A stretch of 64,000 nt of DNA from Microbacterium sp. H1-D42 (GTDB taxonomy: Bacteria > Actinomycetota > Actinomycetes > Actinomycetales > Microbacteriaceae). Below the pieces are notes generated by a model, which had not been told where the DNA came from, searched no databases, and saw only the letters and a list, made by a program, of their open reading frames with translations. Below are positions 1-9,268 of this stretch, piece after piece (the first letter of the stretch is position 1; the number at the start of each line of letters is the position of its first letter). The translations under genes were made by a program, and so were the position numbers. Location of the stretch: NCBI RefSeq assembly GCF_022637555.1, contig NZ_CP093342.1, forward strand, positions 1,860,001 to 1,924,000, read 5' to 3'.

Positions 1-219
1 GTTCTCACGCGCACCCTGAATTCGGATGACGTCATGGCTGTCAGCGGGGTGCCCCTGTGTCACGTCTGTTCCTTCTGTCGATCGCCTGATGGACTGTCTG
101 ATCCTTGCATCCACCGCCGACACCCGCCACCCGAATCAGGTGAAAGATCCCACGCAGAGCACGGTTCACCACTACGCTGAGGGCATTCCTCACAGGAGGT
201 TCCCAGAAAGGTATCCCTC

Positions 220-810
220 ATGTCTGATGCGGTCTCAGAAGCGAAGAGCTTCGTGAAATCCGTTCGTGTGTTCCTTGCTGTCTCCGGCGTCATCGCGCTT
301 GCCGCTGGCTTGGTGCTGCTGATCTGGCCGGGCAAGTCGGCGACGGTGTTCGCCGGCATCGCCGTAGCCATCATCGGCGCCTACTTCGTCATCGGCGGTC
401 TGGTGTACATCGCCCTGGCGATCTTCTCGAAGGAGAAGGGCGGCTGGTCGCGCATCGGCCACATTCTGCTCGGCCTGCTTTACATCGTCGCCGGTGTCAT
501 CATGTTCGCGAACTTCTACGCGAGCACGGCTGTGCTGATCGTGATCGCGATGGTCATCATCGGCGTCAGCTGGATCATCGACGGCATCGTCTCGCTGAGC
601 CTGCTCAAGAGCGCGGCGTCGAAGACCTGGACGATCATTTACGCGATCATCGCGATCATCGCCGGTGTCGTCGTCTGCTTCGCGCCGCTCTACAGCGCGG
701 CCGTCGTGTGGATGGTCATCGGCATCTCGCTGATCGTCATCGGCATCGTGCAGATCATCCGCGCGATCACGATGAAGAGCGACGTCTCCGCCGCTGAGGC
801 TCTCGCCTGA
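220..810 (+). CDS. HdeD family (DUF308) membrane protein
   Basis: This 196-residue protein is almost entirely hydrophobic. Six membrane helices are visible at about residues 17-36, 42-68, 78-97, 103-125, 136-155 and 161-182, with short charged connections such as KEKGG near 70. Six short helices in a protein of this size are typical of the HdeD/DUF308 family. Escherichia coli HdeD is linked to acid resistance, but no biochemical role is established for actinobacterial members. The ATG is preceded by a GAAAGG element about 8 bases upstream; a stronger AGGAGG lies too far away (about 22 bases) to set this start. The gene stands alone and ends at a strong hairpin shared with the convergent SDR gene. 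The family assignment is fairly safe and the role is unknown. Confidence 0.85.
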   Translation: MSDAVSEAKSFVKSVRVFLAVSGVIALAAGLVLLIWPGKSATVFAGIAVAIIGAYFVIGGLVYIALAIFSKEKGGWSRIGHILLGLLYIVAGVIMFANFYASTAVLIVIAMVIIGVSWIIDGIVSLSLLKSAASKTWTIIYAIIAIIAGVVVCFAPLYSAAVVWMVIGISLIVIGIVQIIRAITMKSDVSAAEALA

Positions 811-824
811 GCTTCAGCGACGAA

Positions 825-863
825 AGAAGGAGGCGGCCCCGATGATCGGGACCGCCTCCTTCT
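825..863. terminator. bidirectional intrinsic terminator
   Basis: A long inverted repeat (AGAAGGAGGCGG pairing with its complement, plus an inner CCCGAT/ATCGGG pair) lies between two convergent genes, 15 bases after one stop codon and 26 bases before the other. The stem is about 18 bp with one mismatch. The T-tract on either side is weak, as is usual in high-GC actinobacteria. Confidence 0.85.
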
Positions 864-888
864 GTCTTGTGAGCCGTTCAGCCGCTGC

Positions 889-1653
889 TTACTCGGCGAT
901 GAAGTCCGAGGTGTCGCCGATCAGGCGGGTGTTGTCTGCCGGCACGGGATCGACCGCAGCTCGAGCGACCTCGGCAGCGAACTCCGAAACGTTGTAGAGC
1001 TTGCCAGCCGATTCACGACGACCGGCGATCGCACCAGGATTCGCGCGCTCGAGCAGGGTCGCCGTGATCGTGCCCTCGATCATGTCGCCGGAGACGACCG
1101 TGAAGCCGATGCCCTTCTCTGCCAGGCCGGGGATGAGTTCGCGCAGCGCATCTTCGCCTGCCCGCTTGGACTTCGCCACCGGCTCATACTCCGGCATCGT
1201 CGGGGTCGTGCGGATGAAGTGCGCCTGGTGGCTTGTCACGAACACGACGCGAGAGCCTTCACCGAGCAGCGGCTCCGCAGCCTGCAGCACGCCTACCTGC
1301 GCATCCCGATTGAGCTTGAGCGCATAGTCCTCGGCCATGCCGGACTCCATGCCACCTGAAGCGTTGAGCACGAGCACATCGAGCCGTCCGAACTCCGCGC
1401 GCACCTGTGCGAACAGGGAGGCGACGGAATCGGGGTCAGTCAGATCTGCGCCGACGACCAGCGCCCGGCGTCCCAGAGCGCGCAGCTCGTTCGCCAGCTT
1501 CTCGGCACGCGGCGCCTTGTTGCGGAAATTGATCACCACATCCGCGCCGGCTTCGGCGAAATAGCGAATCGTGTCTGCACCGATTCCTCGCGACGAGCCG
1601 GTGACGAGTGCCACCTTGCCGTCGAGGGATCCGGCGGGGAGAACCTGGGTCAT
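889..1653 (-). CDS. short-chain dehydrogenase/reductase (SDR)
   Basis: This is a 254-residue NAD(P)-dependent oxidoreductase of the SDR superfamily, of standard length. The Rossmann glycine motif TGSSRGIG is at about residues 18-25, the structural NAG-like motif appears as LNASG near 110, and the catalytic-serine strand VVFVTSH follows near 140. The active-site segment reads YEPVAKSK, so the lysine is five residues after the tyrosine rather than four as in the classical YxxxK. The start was placed at MTQV because GGAGT/GAGGAG lies 6-8 bases upstream; an in-frame start 14 codons earlier lacks such a site. The substrate cannot be read from the sequence. The gene is monocistronic, convergent with the HdeD-family gene. 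Confidence 0.85.
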   Translation of the reverse strand: MTQVLPAGSLDGKVALVTGSSRGIGADTIRYFAEAGADVVINFRNKAPRAEKLANELRALGRRALVVGADLTDPDSVASLFAQVRAEFGRLDVLVLNASGGMESGMAEDYALKLNRDAQVGVLQAAEPLLGEGSRVVFVTSHQAHFIRTTPTMPEYEPVAKSKRAGEDALRELIPGLAEKGIGFTVVSGDMIEGTITATLLERANPGAIAGRRESAGKLYNVSEFAAEVARAAVDPVPADNTRLIGDTSDFIAE

Positions 1654-1766
1654 TTCGACTCCTCGTGGGCGCGGATTTCGCACGTTTGGCGACATCTCAC
1701 CCTACAACGGCAGCGAGACGGATCCCGGCCCCACCCCGCGTGGTAGGTTGACCCCAGGAGGGCCCC

Positions 1767-2249
1767 ATGGACGACTTCTCGACATTAATCACGGTCATCG
1801 AAGACTGGGCGTGGGTCGGCTGGCTGGTGCTGATCGCGCTGTTCCTGGTGATCGAGATGCTCACTCTCGACATGACTTTCCTGATGCTCTCTTTCGGCGG
1901 CGCGGTCGGGCTGCTCAGCGATCTGGTCGGACTGCCGGTGTGGGCGCAGGTGATCATCGCCGGTGCCGCCGCGGCCGCCTTCATACTGTTCCTGCGGCCA
2001 CCGCTGCTGCAGCGTCTGAGCAGGGATGAGGATCCGACGCCTTCCAACCTCGATGCTCTGCTCGATCTGCGCGGAGTAGTCCTGCAGGACGTCACGCAGG
2101 CGTCTGGGCAGGTGAAGCTCAGCAACGGCGACACCTGGACTGCGCGCAGCTTCGATGGCATCCCCATCCCGCAGGGCAGTCACGTCGCCGTCACCGAGAT
2201 CAGCGGCGCCACCGCCATCGTCCACCCCGTCACCGAAGAGGACTTCTGA
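1767..2249 (+). CDS. NfeD-like membrane protein
   Basis: This 160-residue protein has three membrane helices at about residues 16-36, 38-55 and 57-76, followed by a soluble beta-rich segment (about 95-155) that fits the OB-fold of the NfeD/YbbK family. Short NfeD proteins work with SPFH (stomatin/flotillin) proteins in membrane microdomain quality control. That pairing is present here: the stop codon overlaps the start of the SPFH gene (TGATG). Translation probably initiates at the ATG preceded by CAGGAGG about 7 bases upstream. The coupling makes a shared membrane complex likely. Confidence 0.88.
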   Translation: MDDFSTLITVIEDWAWVGWLVLIALFLVIEMLTLDMTFLMLSFGGAVGLLSDLVGLPVWAQVIIAGAAAAAFILFLRPPLLQRLSRDEDPTPSNLDALLDLRGVVLQDVTQASGQVKLSNGDTWTARSFDGIPIPQGSHVAVTEISGATAIVHPVTEEDF

Positions 2250-3166
2250 TGGACAGCTCGTTCATTCCCGCCGCAATCGCCTGGATCCTCGCGATCGCAG
2301 TCATCATCTTCGTGCTGGTCACGCTGGCCCGCGCGATCCGCATCATCCCGCAGGCGACCGCCGGTGTCGTGGAGCGCCTGGGGCGCTACCACAAGACCTT
2401 GACCCCAGGTTTGAACATCCTGGTCCCGTTCATCGATCGGCTGCGTCCCCTGATCGATATGCGCGAGCAGGTGGTGTCCTTCCCGCCGCAGCCGGTGATC
2501 ACCGAGGACAACCTCGTCGTCTCCATCGACACTGTCGTCTATTTTCAGGTGACGGATGCCAGGGCGGCGACCTATGAGATCGCGAACTACCTTGGCGCGG
2601 TGGAGCAGTTGACGACCACGACCCTGCGCAACGTCGTCGGTGGCCTCAACCTCGAAGAAGCACTCACCAGCCGTGACAACATCAACGGACAGCTGAGGGT
2701 CGTCCTCGACGAAGCCACCGGCAAGTGGGGCATCCGCGTCTCGCGTGTGGAACTGAAGGCCATCGACCCGCCTCACTCCATCCAGGACTCGATGGAGAAG
2801 CAGATGCGAGCGGAGCGCGAGCGGCGTGCGACGATCCTCACCGCGGAGGGATCCAAGCAGTCGCAGATCCTCGAGGCCGAGGGGCAGCGTCAAGCGGCGA
2901 TCCTCAAGGCCGAGGGCGACAAGCAGGCCGCGGTCCTACGAGCACAGGGCGAGGCCGAGGCGATTCAGAACGTCTTCACCGCGATCCATCAAGGACGCCC
3001 TGACGACAAGCTCCTCGCCTACCAGTATCTGCAGATGCTGCCGAAGATCAGTGAGAGCGAATCCAGCAAGCTCTGGATCATCCCCAGCGAGCTGACCGAA
3101 GCTCTCAAGGGCATCGGCAGCGCCTTCACGCCGAGGCCGGGAACCGACGTGCAGCGCGACGCGTGA
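2249..3166 (+). CDS. SPFH/Band 7 (stomatin-like) membrane protein
   Basis: This 305-residue protein has one N-terminal membrane anchor (about residues 10-30) followed by the SPFH/prohibitin domain beginning around IIPQATAGVVERLGRY. A charged, alanine-rich coiled coil spans roughly residues 180-245, with repeated units of the form ILEAEGQ / ILKAEGD / VLRAQGE. This is the QmcA/stomatin type rather than the FtsH regulators HflK/HflC. It is translationally coupled to the NfeD gene upstream and overlaps the glycerophosphodiesterase start by 4 bases (GTGA). The family role is oligomeric scaffolding of membrane domains and modulation of membrane proteases; the client here is unknown. Confidence 0.92.
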   Translation: MDSSFIPAAIAWILAIAVIIFVLVTLARAIRIIPQATAGVVERLGRYHKTLTPGLNILVPFIDRLRPLIDMREQVVSFPPQPVITEDNLVVSIDTVVYFQVTDARAATYEIANYLGAVEQLTTTTLRNVVGGLNLEEALTSRDNINGQLRVVLDEATGKWGIRVSRVELKAIDPPHSIQDSMEKQMRAERERRATILTAEGSKQSQILEAEGQRQAAILKAEGDKQAAVLRAQGEAEAIQNVFTAIHQGRPDDKLLAYQYLQMLPKISESESSKLWIIPSELTEALKGIGSAFTPRPGTDVQRDA

Positions 3167-3939
3167 CGCACCCTTACTTCCTCGACGCAGGACGACCACG
3201 CGTCTTCGCCCACCGTGGCCTGGCTTCGGCACCGTCGCAGGATCCGACCATCTGGGAGAACACCGCCGCGGCATTCGCGGCTGCGCATGCCGCCGGCGCC
3301 ACGTACATCGAGACGGACTGTCAGGTGACCGCCGACGGCGACGTCGTGCTGTTCCACGACGACACGCTGCTGCGCGTCGCCGGTGACCCGCGCGCCATCG
3401 CCGATGTGCGCACATCCGAGCTCACTGCCCTGTTCGAAGACCACGGCGGCATCCTGACCGTGGCCGAGGCGCTGGATGCGTTTCCGGAGTCGCGCTTCAA
3501 CATCGATGTGAAAGTCCCTGCCGCGGCCGAACCGATCGGCGCGCTGATCGCGCCGCACGCGCACAGAGTGCTGCTGACGAGCTTCTCCGACGGCAACAGG
3601 GCGGCCGCCCTGGCCTCCGCCATGCGCGCCGGCGCCGGCATCCCCCCGGCGACCTCCGGCGGGACGAAGGTGATCGCGACCCTGCGCGCCCTCTCAGCCC
3701 TGCGGCTCTCCCCCGCTCGCGCCCTGCGCGGCGTCGATGCCGTGCAGATCCCCGAGCGGCACAACGGAGTGCGCCTGTTCACGCCGACGTTCCTGCGTGC
3801 CGCACACGCACACGGCGTCGAGGTGCACGTGTGGACCATCAATGACCCCGAAGACATGACGCGCCTGATCGCCGCCGGAGCGGACGGCATTGTCACCGAT
3901 CGCGCCGACTTGGCACTGGCGACACTGAAGAGCACCTGA
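3163..3939 (+). CDS. glycerophosphodiester phosphodiesterase
   Basis: This 258-residue enzyme hydrolyses glycerophosphodiesters to sn-glycerol 3-phosphate and an alcohol. The GDPD signature is present: the catalytic HRG at residues 17-19, an EN pair near 36, the metal-binding ETD near 54-56 and the catalytic FHDDTL segment near 68. The C-terminal TIM-barrel motifs VHVWTIND and GADGIVTDR also match. There is no signal peptide, so the enzyme should be cytoplasmic. The start is a GTG overlapping the SPFH stop codon by 4 bases, so it belongs to the nfeD-SPFH-GDPD operon. Its functional tie to the membrane-domain proteins may be lipid turnover, which is inference. Confidence 0.92.
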   Translation: MTHPYFLDAGRPRVFAHRGLASAPSQDPTIWENTAAAFAAAHAAGATYIETDCQVTADGDVVLFHDDTLLRVAGDPRAIADVRTSELTALFEDHGGILTVAEALDAFPESRFNIDVKVPAAAEPIGALIAPHAHRVLLTSFSDGNRAAALASAMRAGAGIPPATSGGTKVIATLRALSALRLSPARALRGVDAVQIPERHNGVRLFTPTFLRAAHAHGVEVHVWTINDPEDMTRLIAAGADGIVTDRADLALATLKST

Positions 3940-4059
3940 TACACCCAGATCAGGGCCTCTGCGCTGAGATTCCGCTGTGAGTTCTGCCCGGAACTCGCCG
4001 GTGTGGATGAAGCGCACAGGCGCGAGCGTTATACCTGACAGCGACGAGAGGACCACACA

Positions 4060-4443
4060 ATGGCAGATCGCAGCCTACGCGGCATCCGACTGGGTGCCCA
4101 GAGCCTTCAGAGCGAAGAGGGCGTCGTGTTCATGGAACGACACGCGACCACCTATAAGTGCGAGTCGTGCGGCCAGGAGACGACCCTGATGTTCGCGGCA
4201 GATGCCGAGCCGCCGCAGACCTGGGAGTGCCGCGGATGCGGCGCTGAGGCAGTGCTGCAGGTCGACGGTGCGCCCGTCAAGCTCGAGGAGACCGACGAGA
4301 AGGCTGCTCGCACCCACTGGGACATGCTGCTGGAGCGCCGCACCCGTGATGAGCTCGAGGAGCTCCTCGCCGACCGTCTTGCTTACATCCGTGCGCGTCG
4401 TGGCACAGGCGACGACCCCACGCGCGAGCGCATCGGCGCCTGA
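4060..4443 (+). CDS. rbpA: RNA polymerase-binding protein RbpA
   Basis: This 127-residue protein matches the actinobacterial transcription factor RbpA, which binds RNA polymerase and group 1/2 sigma factors and stabilises open complexes. The N-terminus MADRSLRGIRLG is the conserved flexible tail. The central core carries CESCGQ and CRGCGAE, a four-cysteine zinc-ribbon arrangement also seen in Streptomyces RbpA but reduced in mycobacteria. The sigma-interacting helix THWDMLLERR sits at about residues 86-95, followed by the acidic/basic C-terminal helix. GAGAGG precedes the ATG by about 8 bases, and TATACC about 30 bases upstream is a possible -10 box. The stop codon is one base from the convergent lnt stop. 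Confidence 0.96.
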   Translation: MADRSLRGIRLGAQSLQSEEGVVFMERHATTYKCESCGQETTLMFAADAEPPQTWECRGCGAEAVLQVDGAPVKLEETDEKAARTHWDMLLERRTRDELEELLADRLAYIRARRGTGDDPTRERIGA

Positions 4444-4444
4444 T

Positions 4445-5971
4445 TCAGCGGCGTCGCCTGGCCCCCAGGGCGGCGCCCAGCAACAGCACGGGTCCTGAGA
4501 TCAGAATCCCCAGCTGAATCCAGGGCCCCAGCAGCACCCCCGCCGTGAGGCCGGAGCGAAGTTCGACATCCTCGAGCAGCGCTCCGGCCTCATCTGCGTC
4601 CAGCGACGACACCGTCGACCCGTCCGGGCGGATGATCTGACTGGTGCCGACCGTCGAGACGTTCACGACGCTGCGCCCGGTCTCGATGGCCCGCATGCGC
4701 GCGAAGGCAAGCTGCTGCAGGTTCTCGTCGGTCCTACGGAAGTCCGCGTTGTTGGTCTGGAACACCAGCACCTCGGCACCGGCCGTGATGCCCTCGCGGA
4801 TCACCTCGTCGTAGATGACGTCGAAGCAGATCGCCAGCCCCACGCCCACCCCGTCGACGTCGATGAACGGCGGATTGGTGCCGGGGGTGTACTCCCGGCC
4901 GATCAGGCCGATGAGGTCAGGAGCGATGGCGTAATAGAACTCGCGGTCTGGCACGTACTCGCCGAACGGCACCGGATGGCGCTTGTCGTGGAACTGCGCG
5001 GCAGTGCCGTCGGCCGTCCAGAGGAACGACGTGTTGAAGTACTCGTCGCCGCGCTGTGTCGCGGTGTTGGCCAGCAGCGGCGCGTCGAGGGAGTTCACGA
5101 TACGGGTCAGGCGACGTGCCGTCGCGGCATCCTGGAACGGGTCGTAGTCGACCCCGCCCTCTGGCCACACGATGAGGTCGACGTCCTCGCCCTGCAGGGC
5201 GTCCGTTGCGGCCTTCTGCGCCGTGATCACGCCATACGGCTCGCGGTCATCGAAGTAGCCCGTCGTGCCGTTGCCCTGTACCGCGGCGATGCGCATGCTG
5301 CCGGACTCGGTCGTCGGGAACAACGGCGTGAAGACGAGCACGAGCACCGTGAGCGCCGGGGCGATGAGCCGCACTGGGTGCCGCCACGATCGCATGCGCA
5401 CCACTTCCACGAGCAGTGCGACGGCAGCCACCATCAGGAAGGTGAGTCCGCTCACGCCGACCCACGACGACACAGGGGCGAACGGTCCCTCCGCCTGCGT
5501 CATGCCCAGTCGCGCCCAGGGAAAGCCACCGTACGGCCAGTTGCCGAGGAACAGCTCATGCAGGGTCCACAGCGCGGCCACCGTGAAGGGCAGCACGACC
5601 GCCTGACTGCGCGGCCAGGCACGGGGCAGCCAGCGGTAGGCCAGAGTGATGGGCACGAGCGAGACGGCTGTCAGAGCCGCTTCCAGCGCCGAGAGCGCCG
5701 CCCACGGGATCGGACCCAGGTAACGGGCCGTCCAGGAGACCAGCAGCGAGAAGAGCGCCAGTCCGTACACGCCCGAGACGAGCATCGCGCCGCCGACGCG
5801 GCGGCCGATCAGCGTCGGCAGCAGAATCGCCAGTGCGACGAACACCAGAGGCCAGGCCGCCACCGATGGGAAGGAGAGATTGATGAGGATGCCGGCGACT
5901 CCGGCCATCGGCACGGCGAGCCACAGCGGGATCAGTGGGCGCGCTCGGGCATCCGTCGTTCCGTCGCTCAT
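4445..5971 (-). CDS. lnt: apolipoprotein N-acyltransferase
   Basis: This 508-residue membrane enzyme transfers an acyl chain to the N-terminal cysteine of diacylated lipoproteins, the last step of lipoprotein maturation. The N-terminal half contains six to seven hydrophobic helices (residues about 15-215). A carbon-nitrogen hydrolase domain follows (about 225-470) with the expected triad: Glu in VWPEGGVD, Lys in FHDKRHPVPFGEY and Cys in LAICFDVIYDE. A final membrane helix closes the protein near 485-503. It is the last gene of a long minus-strand operon, four bases after the HelY-type helicase. In mycobacteria lnt is joined to the dolichol-phosphate mannosyltransferase ppm1; no such partner is seen here. 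Confidence 0.93.
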   Translation of the reverse strand: MSDGTTDARARPLIPLWLAVPMAGVAGILINLSFPSVAAWPLVFVALAILLPTLIGRRVGGAMLVSGVYGLALFSLLVSWTARYLGPIPWAALSALEAALTAVSLVPITLAYRWLPRAWPRSQAVVLPFTVAALWTLHELFLGNWPYGGFPWARLGMTQAEGPFAPVSSWVGVSGLTFLMVAAVALLVEVVRMRSWRHPVRLIAPALTVLVLVFTPLFPTTESGSMRIAAVQGNGTTGYFDDREPYGVITAQKAATDALQGEDVDLIVWPEGGVDYDPFQDAATARRLTRIVNSLDAPLLANTATQRGDEYFNTSFLWTADGTAAQFHDKRHPVPFGEYVPDREFYYAIAPDLIGLIGREYTPGTNPPFIDVDGVGVGLAICFDVIYDEVIREGITAGAEVLVFQTNNADFRRTDENLQQLAFARMRAIETGRSVVNVSTVGTSQIIRPDGSTVSSLDADEAGALLEDVELRSGLTAGVLLGPWIQLGILISGPVLLLGAALGARRRR

Positions 5972-5975
5972 CCGA

Positions 5976-8450
5976 TCACACCGCCGAGTACGCGACGATG
6001 CCGCGCCGCACGCCGTCGAGGGCGCGCCTGGCGGTGCGCGCCAGGTCGCCGTCCTCGGCGACGATCGAGAGCTGGTCGAGCAGGTCGATGGTCTGTTTGG
6101 TCCAGCGCACGAAGTCGCCGGCGGCCATGTCGGCGTCGATCAGCACGCGATCCAGCGCGCCGCCGCGGGCCCACGAGTGCATCGCAGCGGCCAGTCCCGG
6201 TGCGAGCGGCTCGGTGCGCGGCAGCGAGTAGTCGTGCTCGAGGTCGTCGAGCTCAGCCCACAGCCTGGTCGTCGCGTCGTAGGCGATTCGGAACGCCCCG
6301 CGGGGCAGCCCCCGCTCCCCCATGTTCTGCTCGTCACGCCGCGGTTCGTAGACCAGGCAGCTCGCCATCGCGGCAAGCGAGGGGGCATCCAGATTGCGCC
6401 AGAGGTTCTGACGCAGCGATTCAGCCACCAGCAGGTCGCGTTCGCCGTAGATGCGGCGCATCGTGCGCCCGGCGTCGGTGAGGGCGAGGTCATCACCCGC
6501 AGCGTGGATGTAGCCCATCACCTGCAGCACGTCGATCACGCGATCGAAGATGCGCGCGACAGTGCCGGTGCGGTTCTCGATCTGACGGCGGATGCGGTCG
6601 GTCTCGCGTTTCAGCGAGTAGTAGCGCTCTGCCCACCGGGCGTGCGCCTCGCGATCGGGGCAGCCGTGACACGGGTGCCGCTGCATCCGCGTGCGCAGCT
6701 GCTGGATCTTCTTCATCCGCTTCTCGCGCGCCACGCGCGGCCCGGCGGCATCCTTGCGATTCTTCTTCTCGAGGTCGCTGAGCTCGCGGCGGATGGCCGC
6801 GTAATCGAGGAAGTCACCGTGCTCGCACTGCATGGCCTTCTCGTAGCCGTCCAGCGACTCCTCGGCATCCTTCACCTTGCGCGCGAGGCCCACCACCGCG
6901 CGGTCCGCCTGGAACTGCGCGAACGACGACTCGAGGATCTCCCTGGCCCGTGCACGACCGAAGCCGTCGATCAGGTTGACGGCCATGTTGTAGGTCGGGC
7001 GGAAGCTGGAGTTGAGAGGATACGTGCGACGGGATGCCAGTGCCGCGACCGCCTGCGGATCCATGCCTTCTGTCCACTGCACGACGGCGTGACCTTCGAC
7101 GTCGATGCCGCGGCGGCCGGCGCGCCCGGTGAGCTGGGTGTACTCCCCCGAGGTGATGGCGACCCGCGCCTCGCCGTTGAACTTCTCCATCTTCTCGAGC
7201 ACCACCGTGCGCGCCGGCATGTTGATGCCGAGCGCCAGGGTCTCGGTCGCGAAGACGGCTTTGACGAGTTTGCGCTGGAACAGCTCCTCGACGACCTCCT
7301 TGAAGGCCGGGAGCATGCCGGCGTGGTGAGCTGCGACACCCCGCTCGAGGTTGTCGCGCCACTCCCAGAAGCCGAGCACGTCCAGATCCTCGTCCTGCAG
7401 CGACCGGGTGCGCTCGTCGACGATCGAGCGGATCTCAGCGCGGTCCTCCTGCGAGGTCAGGCGCACGCCGGCACGGCGCACCTGCTGCACAGCCGCGTCG
7501 CAGCCCACGCGACTGAAGATGAAGAAGATCGCCGGCAGGAGATTGGCGCGCTCCAGCAGCCGCACCACGTCAGGGCGGTCCATCCGCTCTATACGCCGCA
7601 GGTTCGAAGCCCGCACGGGACGCTTGCCGCCCCGGGGCGGTCGCTGCGCCTGGCGCCCCGCGTGCCGATTGCTGCGGTACTCCTGCGCTCGCTGATTGCT
7701 CTCGTGCCGCGACCCGGTGAAGGAGCGGATGCGGGTGAGCTCCTGATTCACCTGGGCGGTGGCGACGCCCGCGCGGTCGTCGAACAGGGGCAGCAGATCA
7801 TCGCGCACGAGCACGTGCTGCTCGAGCGGCACCGGGCGGATCTCCGACACGATGACGTCGGTGTCTCCACGGACGGTGTCGAGCCAGTCGCCGAACTCCT
7901 CGGCGTTCGAGACCGTGGCGCTGAGCGAGATCAGACGCACGTCCTGCGGCAGATGCAGGATGACCTCTTCCCATACGGGTCCGCGGAAGCGGTCGGCGAG
8001 GTAGTGCACTTCGTCCATCACAACGTAGCGCAGCCCTCGGAGCGCGTCCGAGCCCGCGTAGAGCATGTTGCGGAGCACTTCGGTGGTCATCACGACGATG
8101 CGCGCGTTGCCGTTGATGTTGGTGTCGCCGGTGAGCAGACCCACCTGGTCCTCGCCGTACACGTCGACCAGTTCGCGGAACTTCTGGTTCGAGAGCGCCT
8201 TCATCGGCGTCGTGTAGAACGCCTTGTCGCTCGGCGTCTGCATCGCGAGGTGGATGGCGAACTCGCCGACGATCGTCTTGCCGGCACCCGTCGGCGCCGC
8301 GACGAGCACGCTGCGGCCGCCTTCGAGCGCGTGGCAGGCTTCGACCTGGAACGGGTCCAGGTCGAAGCGCTGCCTTGCCGCGAACGCCTGCGTCTGAGGG
8401 TGCTCGGCCGCCGATCGTGCGGCGGCGTAGCGCTCAGCGGGCGACGTCAT
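5976..8450 (-). CDS. helY: HelY-type (Ski2/Mtr4-like) superfamily 2 RNA helicase
   Basis: This 824-residue protein is a superfamily 2 helicase. Walker A appears as APTGAGKT near residue 50, the DExH box as DEVHY, motif III as SLSATVS and motif VI as QLTGRAGRRG. The C-terminal part has a cysteine-containing stretch HPCHGCPD and a DSHCT-like region, placing it with Ski2/Mtr4 proteins and mycobacterial HelY. The start was set at MTSPAERYAAAR because this ATG overlaps the tatC stop by 4 bases; a longer frame running upstream only shadows tatC. A tatC-helY order also occurs in mycobacteria, which supports the symbol. The RNA substrate in actinobacteria is not established. Confidence 0.92.
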   Translation of the reverse strand: MTSPAERYAAARSAAEHPQTQAFAARQRFDLDPFQVEACHALEGGRSVLVAAPTGAGKTIVGEFAIHLAMQTPSDKAFYTTPMKALSNQKFRELVDVYGEDQVGLLTGDTNINGNARIVVMTTEVLRNMLYAGSDALRGLRYVVMDEVHYLADRFRGPVWEEVILHLPQDVRLISLSATVSNAEEFGDWLDTVRGDTDVIVSEIRPVPLEQHVLVRDDLLPLFDDRAGVATAQVNQELTRIRSFTGSRHESNQRAQEYRSNRHAGRQAQRPPRGGKRPVRASNLRRIERMDRPDVVRLLERANLLPAIFFIFSRVGCDAAVQQVRRAGVRLTSQEDRAEIRSIVDERTRSLQDEDLDVLGFWEWRDNLERGVAAHHAGMLPAFKEVVEELFQRKLVKAVFATETLALGINMPARTVVLEKMEKFNGEARVAITSGEYTQLTGRAGRRGIDVEGHAVVQWTEGMDPQAVAALASRRTYPLNSSFRPTYNMAVNLIDGFGRARAREILESSFAQFQADRAVVGLARKVKDAEESLDGYEKAMQCEHGDFLDYAAIRRELSDLEKKNRKDAAGPRVAREKRMKKIQQLRTRMQRHPCHGCPDREAHARWAERYYSLKRETDRIRRQIENRTGTVARIFDRVIDVLQVMGYIHAAGDDLALTDAGRTMRRIYGERDLLVAESLRQNLWRNLDAPSLAAMASCLVYEPRRDEQNMGERGLPRGAFRIAYDATTRLWAELDDLEHDYSLPRTEPLAPGLAAAMHSWARGGALDRVLIDADMAAGDFVRWTKQTIDLLDQLSIVAEDGDLARTARRALDGVRRGIVAYSAV

Positions 8451-9265
8451 GCCACCGGATTGTCGGGATCGAGCCCTGCGGCGAGTTGTCTCTTGCGCTT
8501 CTGCTTGTCGAATATCAGGGAGAGCACTGCAGCTGCGAAGTAGAGCACGATCAGGATCCCGGCCAGCATCAGCATCGAGCCGATGTCCGCAGCCGGCGTG
8601 GCGACCGCCGCGAACAGCGCAGCGACCAGGATCGCGATGCGCCACGCCTTGAGCATCGCCTTGCCGGTCAGGATTCCGGCGAGGTTCAGCGCGACCATGA
8701 ACACGGGCAGCACGAACGAGACGCCGATCACCAGCACGAACTTCAGGATGAAGTCGTAGTAGTAATCCGAGTCGAAGAAGTTGACACCGATCTCCGGAAC
8801 GAAGTTCGACATCACCTCGATCACATGCGGAGCAACCAGCACCGCCACGTAACCGCCGGCGAAGAACAGCGGCACAGCGGCAGCGACGAACGCCACCGTG
8901 TACTTGATCTCCTTGCGGGTGAGCCCAGGCATGATGAACGCCCAGATCTGCCACAGCCACACCGGCGCTGACAGCAGCAGGCCGATCGACAACGCCATTC
9001 GGATTCGCAGGTTGAAGCCCGACGCGATTCCCGTGAACATCAGCTCTGCGAAGTCGCCACCGCGTTTCTCGTCGATCACACGGATCGGCTCAGTGAGAAA
9101 GTTGATCACGGGATCGGTGATGATGAACGCGATCACCATTCCGGCAGCGAGGCCGATCACGGCGATGACAAGCCGTTTGCGGGCTTCCCTCAGGTGCTCG
9201 CCGAGTGACATACGCCGATCACGCTTGCCGCCTTCGGCTGGCGCTTCGACGTCCAGTTCAGTCAC
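8447..9265 (-). CDS. tatC: Sec-independent protein translocase TatC
   Basis: This 272-residue protein is the receptor subunit of the twin-arginine translocase, which binds folded precursors through the RR motif. The N-terminal cytoplasmic segment contains the conserved SLGEHLREARKRL, and six membrane helices follow (about residues 32-250), including the family stretches LSAPVWLWQIWAF and GLTRKEI. It is separated from tatA by 3 bases and overlaps helY by 4, so the three are co-transcribed. No TatB gene is seen, which agrees with actinobacteria where TatB lies elsewhere. Confidence 0.96.
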   Translation of the reverse strand: MTELDVEAPAEGGKRDRRMSLGEHLREARKRLVIAVIGLAAGMVIAFIITDPVINFLTEPIRVIDEKRGGDFAELMFTGIASGFNLRIRMALSIGLLLSAPVWLWQIWAFIMPGLTRKEIKYTVAFVAAAVPLFFAGGYVAVLVAPHVIEVMSNFVPEIGVNFFDSDYYYDFILKFVLVIGVSFVLPVFMVALNLAGILTGKAMLKAWRIAILVAALFAAVATPAADIGSMLMLAGILIVLYFAAAVLSLIFDKQKRKRQLAAGLDPDNPVA

Positions 9266-9268
9266 GGC

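Noticed and set aside
1..219. Short open frames before the first membrane-protein gene
   Set aside because: They have no ribosome-binding site or recognisable product; I see only upstream sequence of the HdeD-family gene.
5880..8543. An 887-codon open frame on the plus strand opposite the helY helicase
   Set aside because: It is antisense to a gene with all SF2 motifs and gives a histidine/arginine/glutamine-rich protein with no recognisable domain, the usual mirror effect of GC-rich codon bias.
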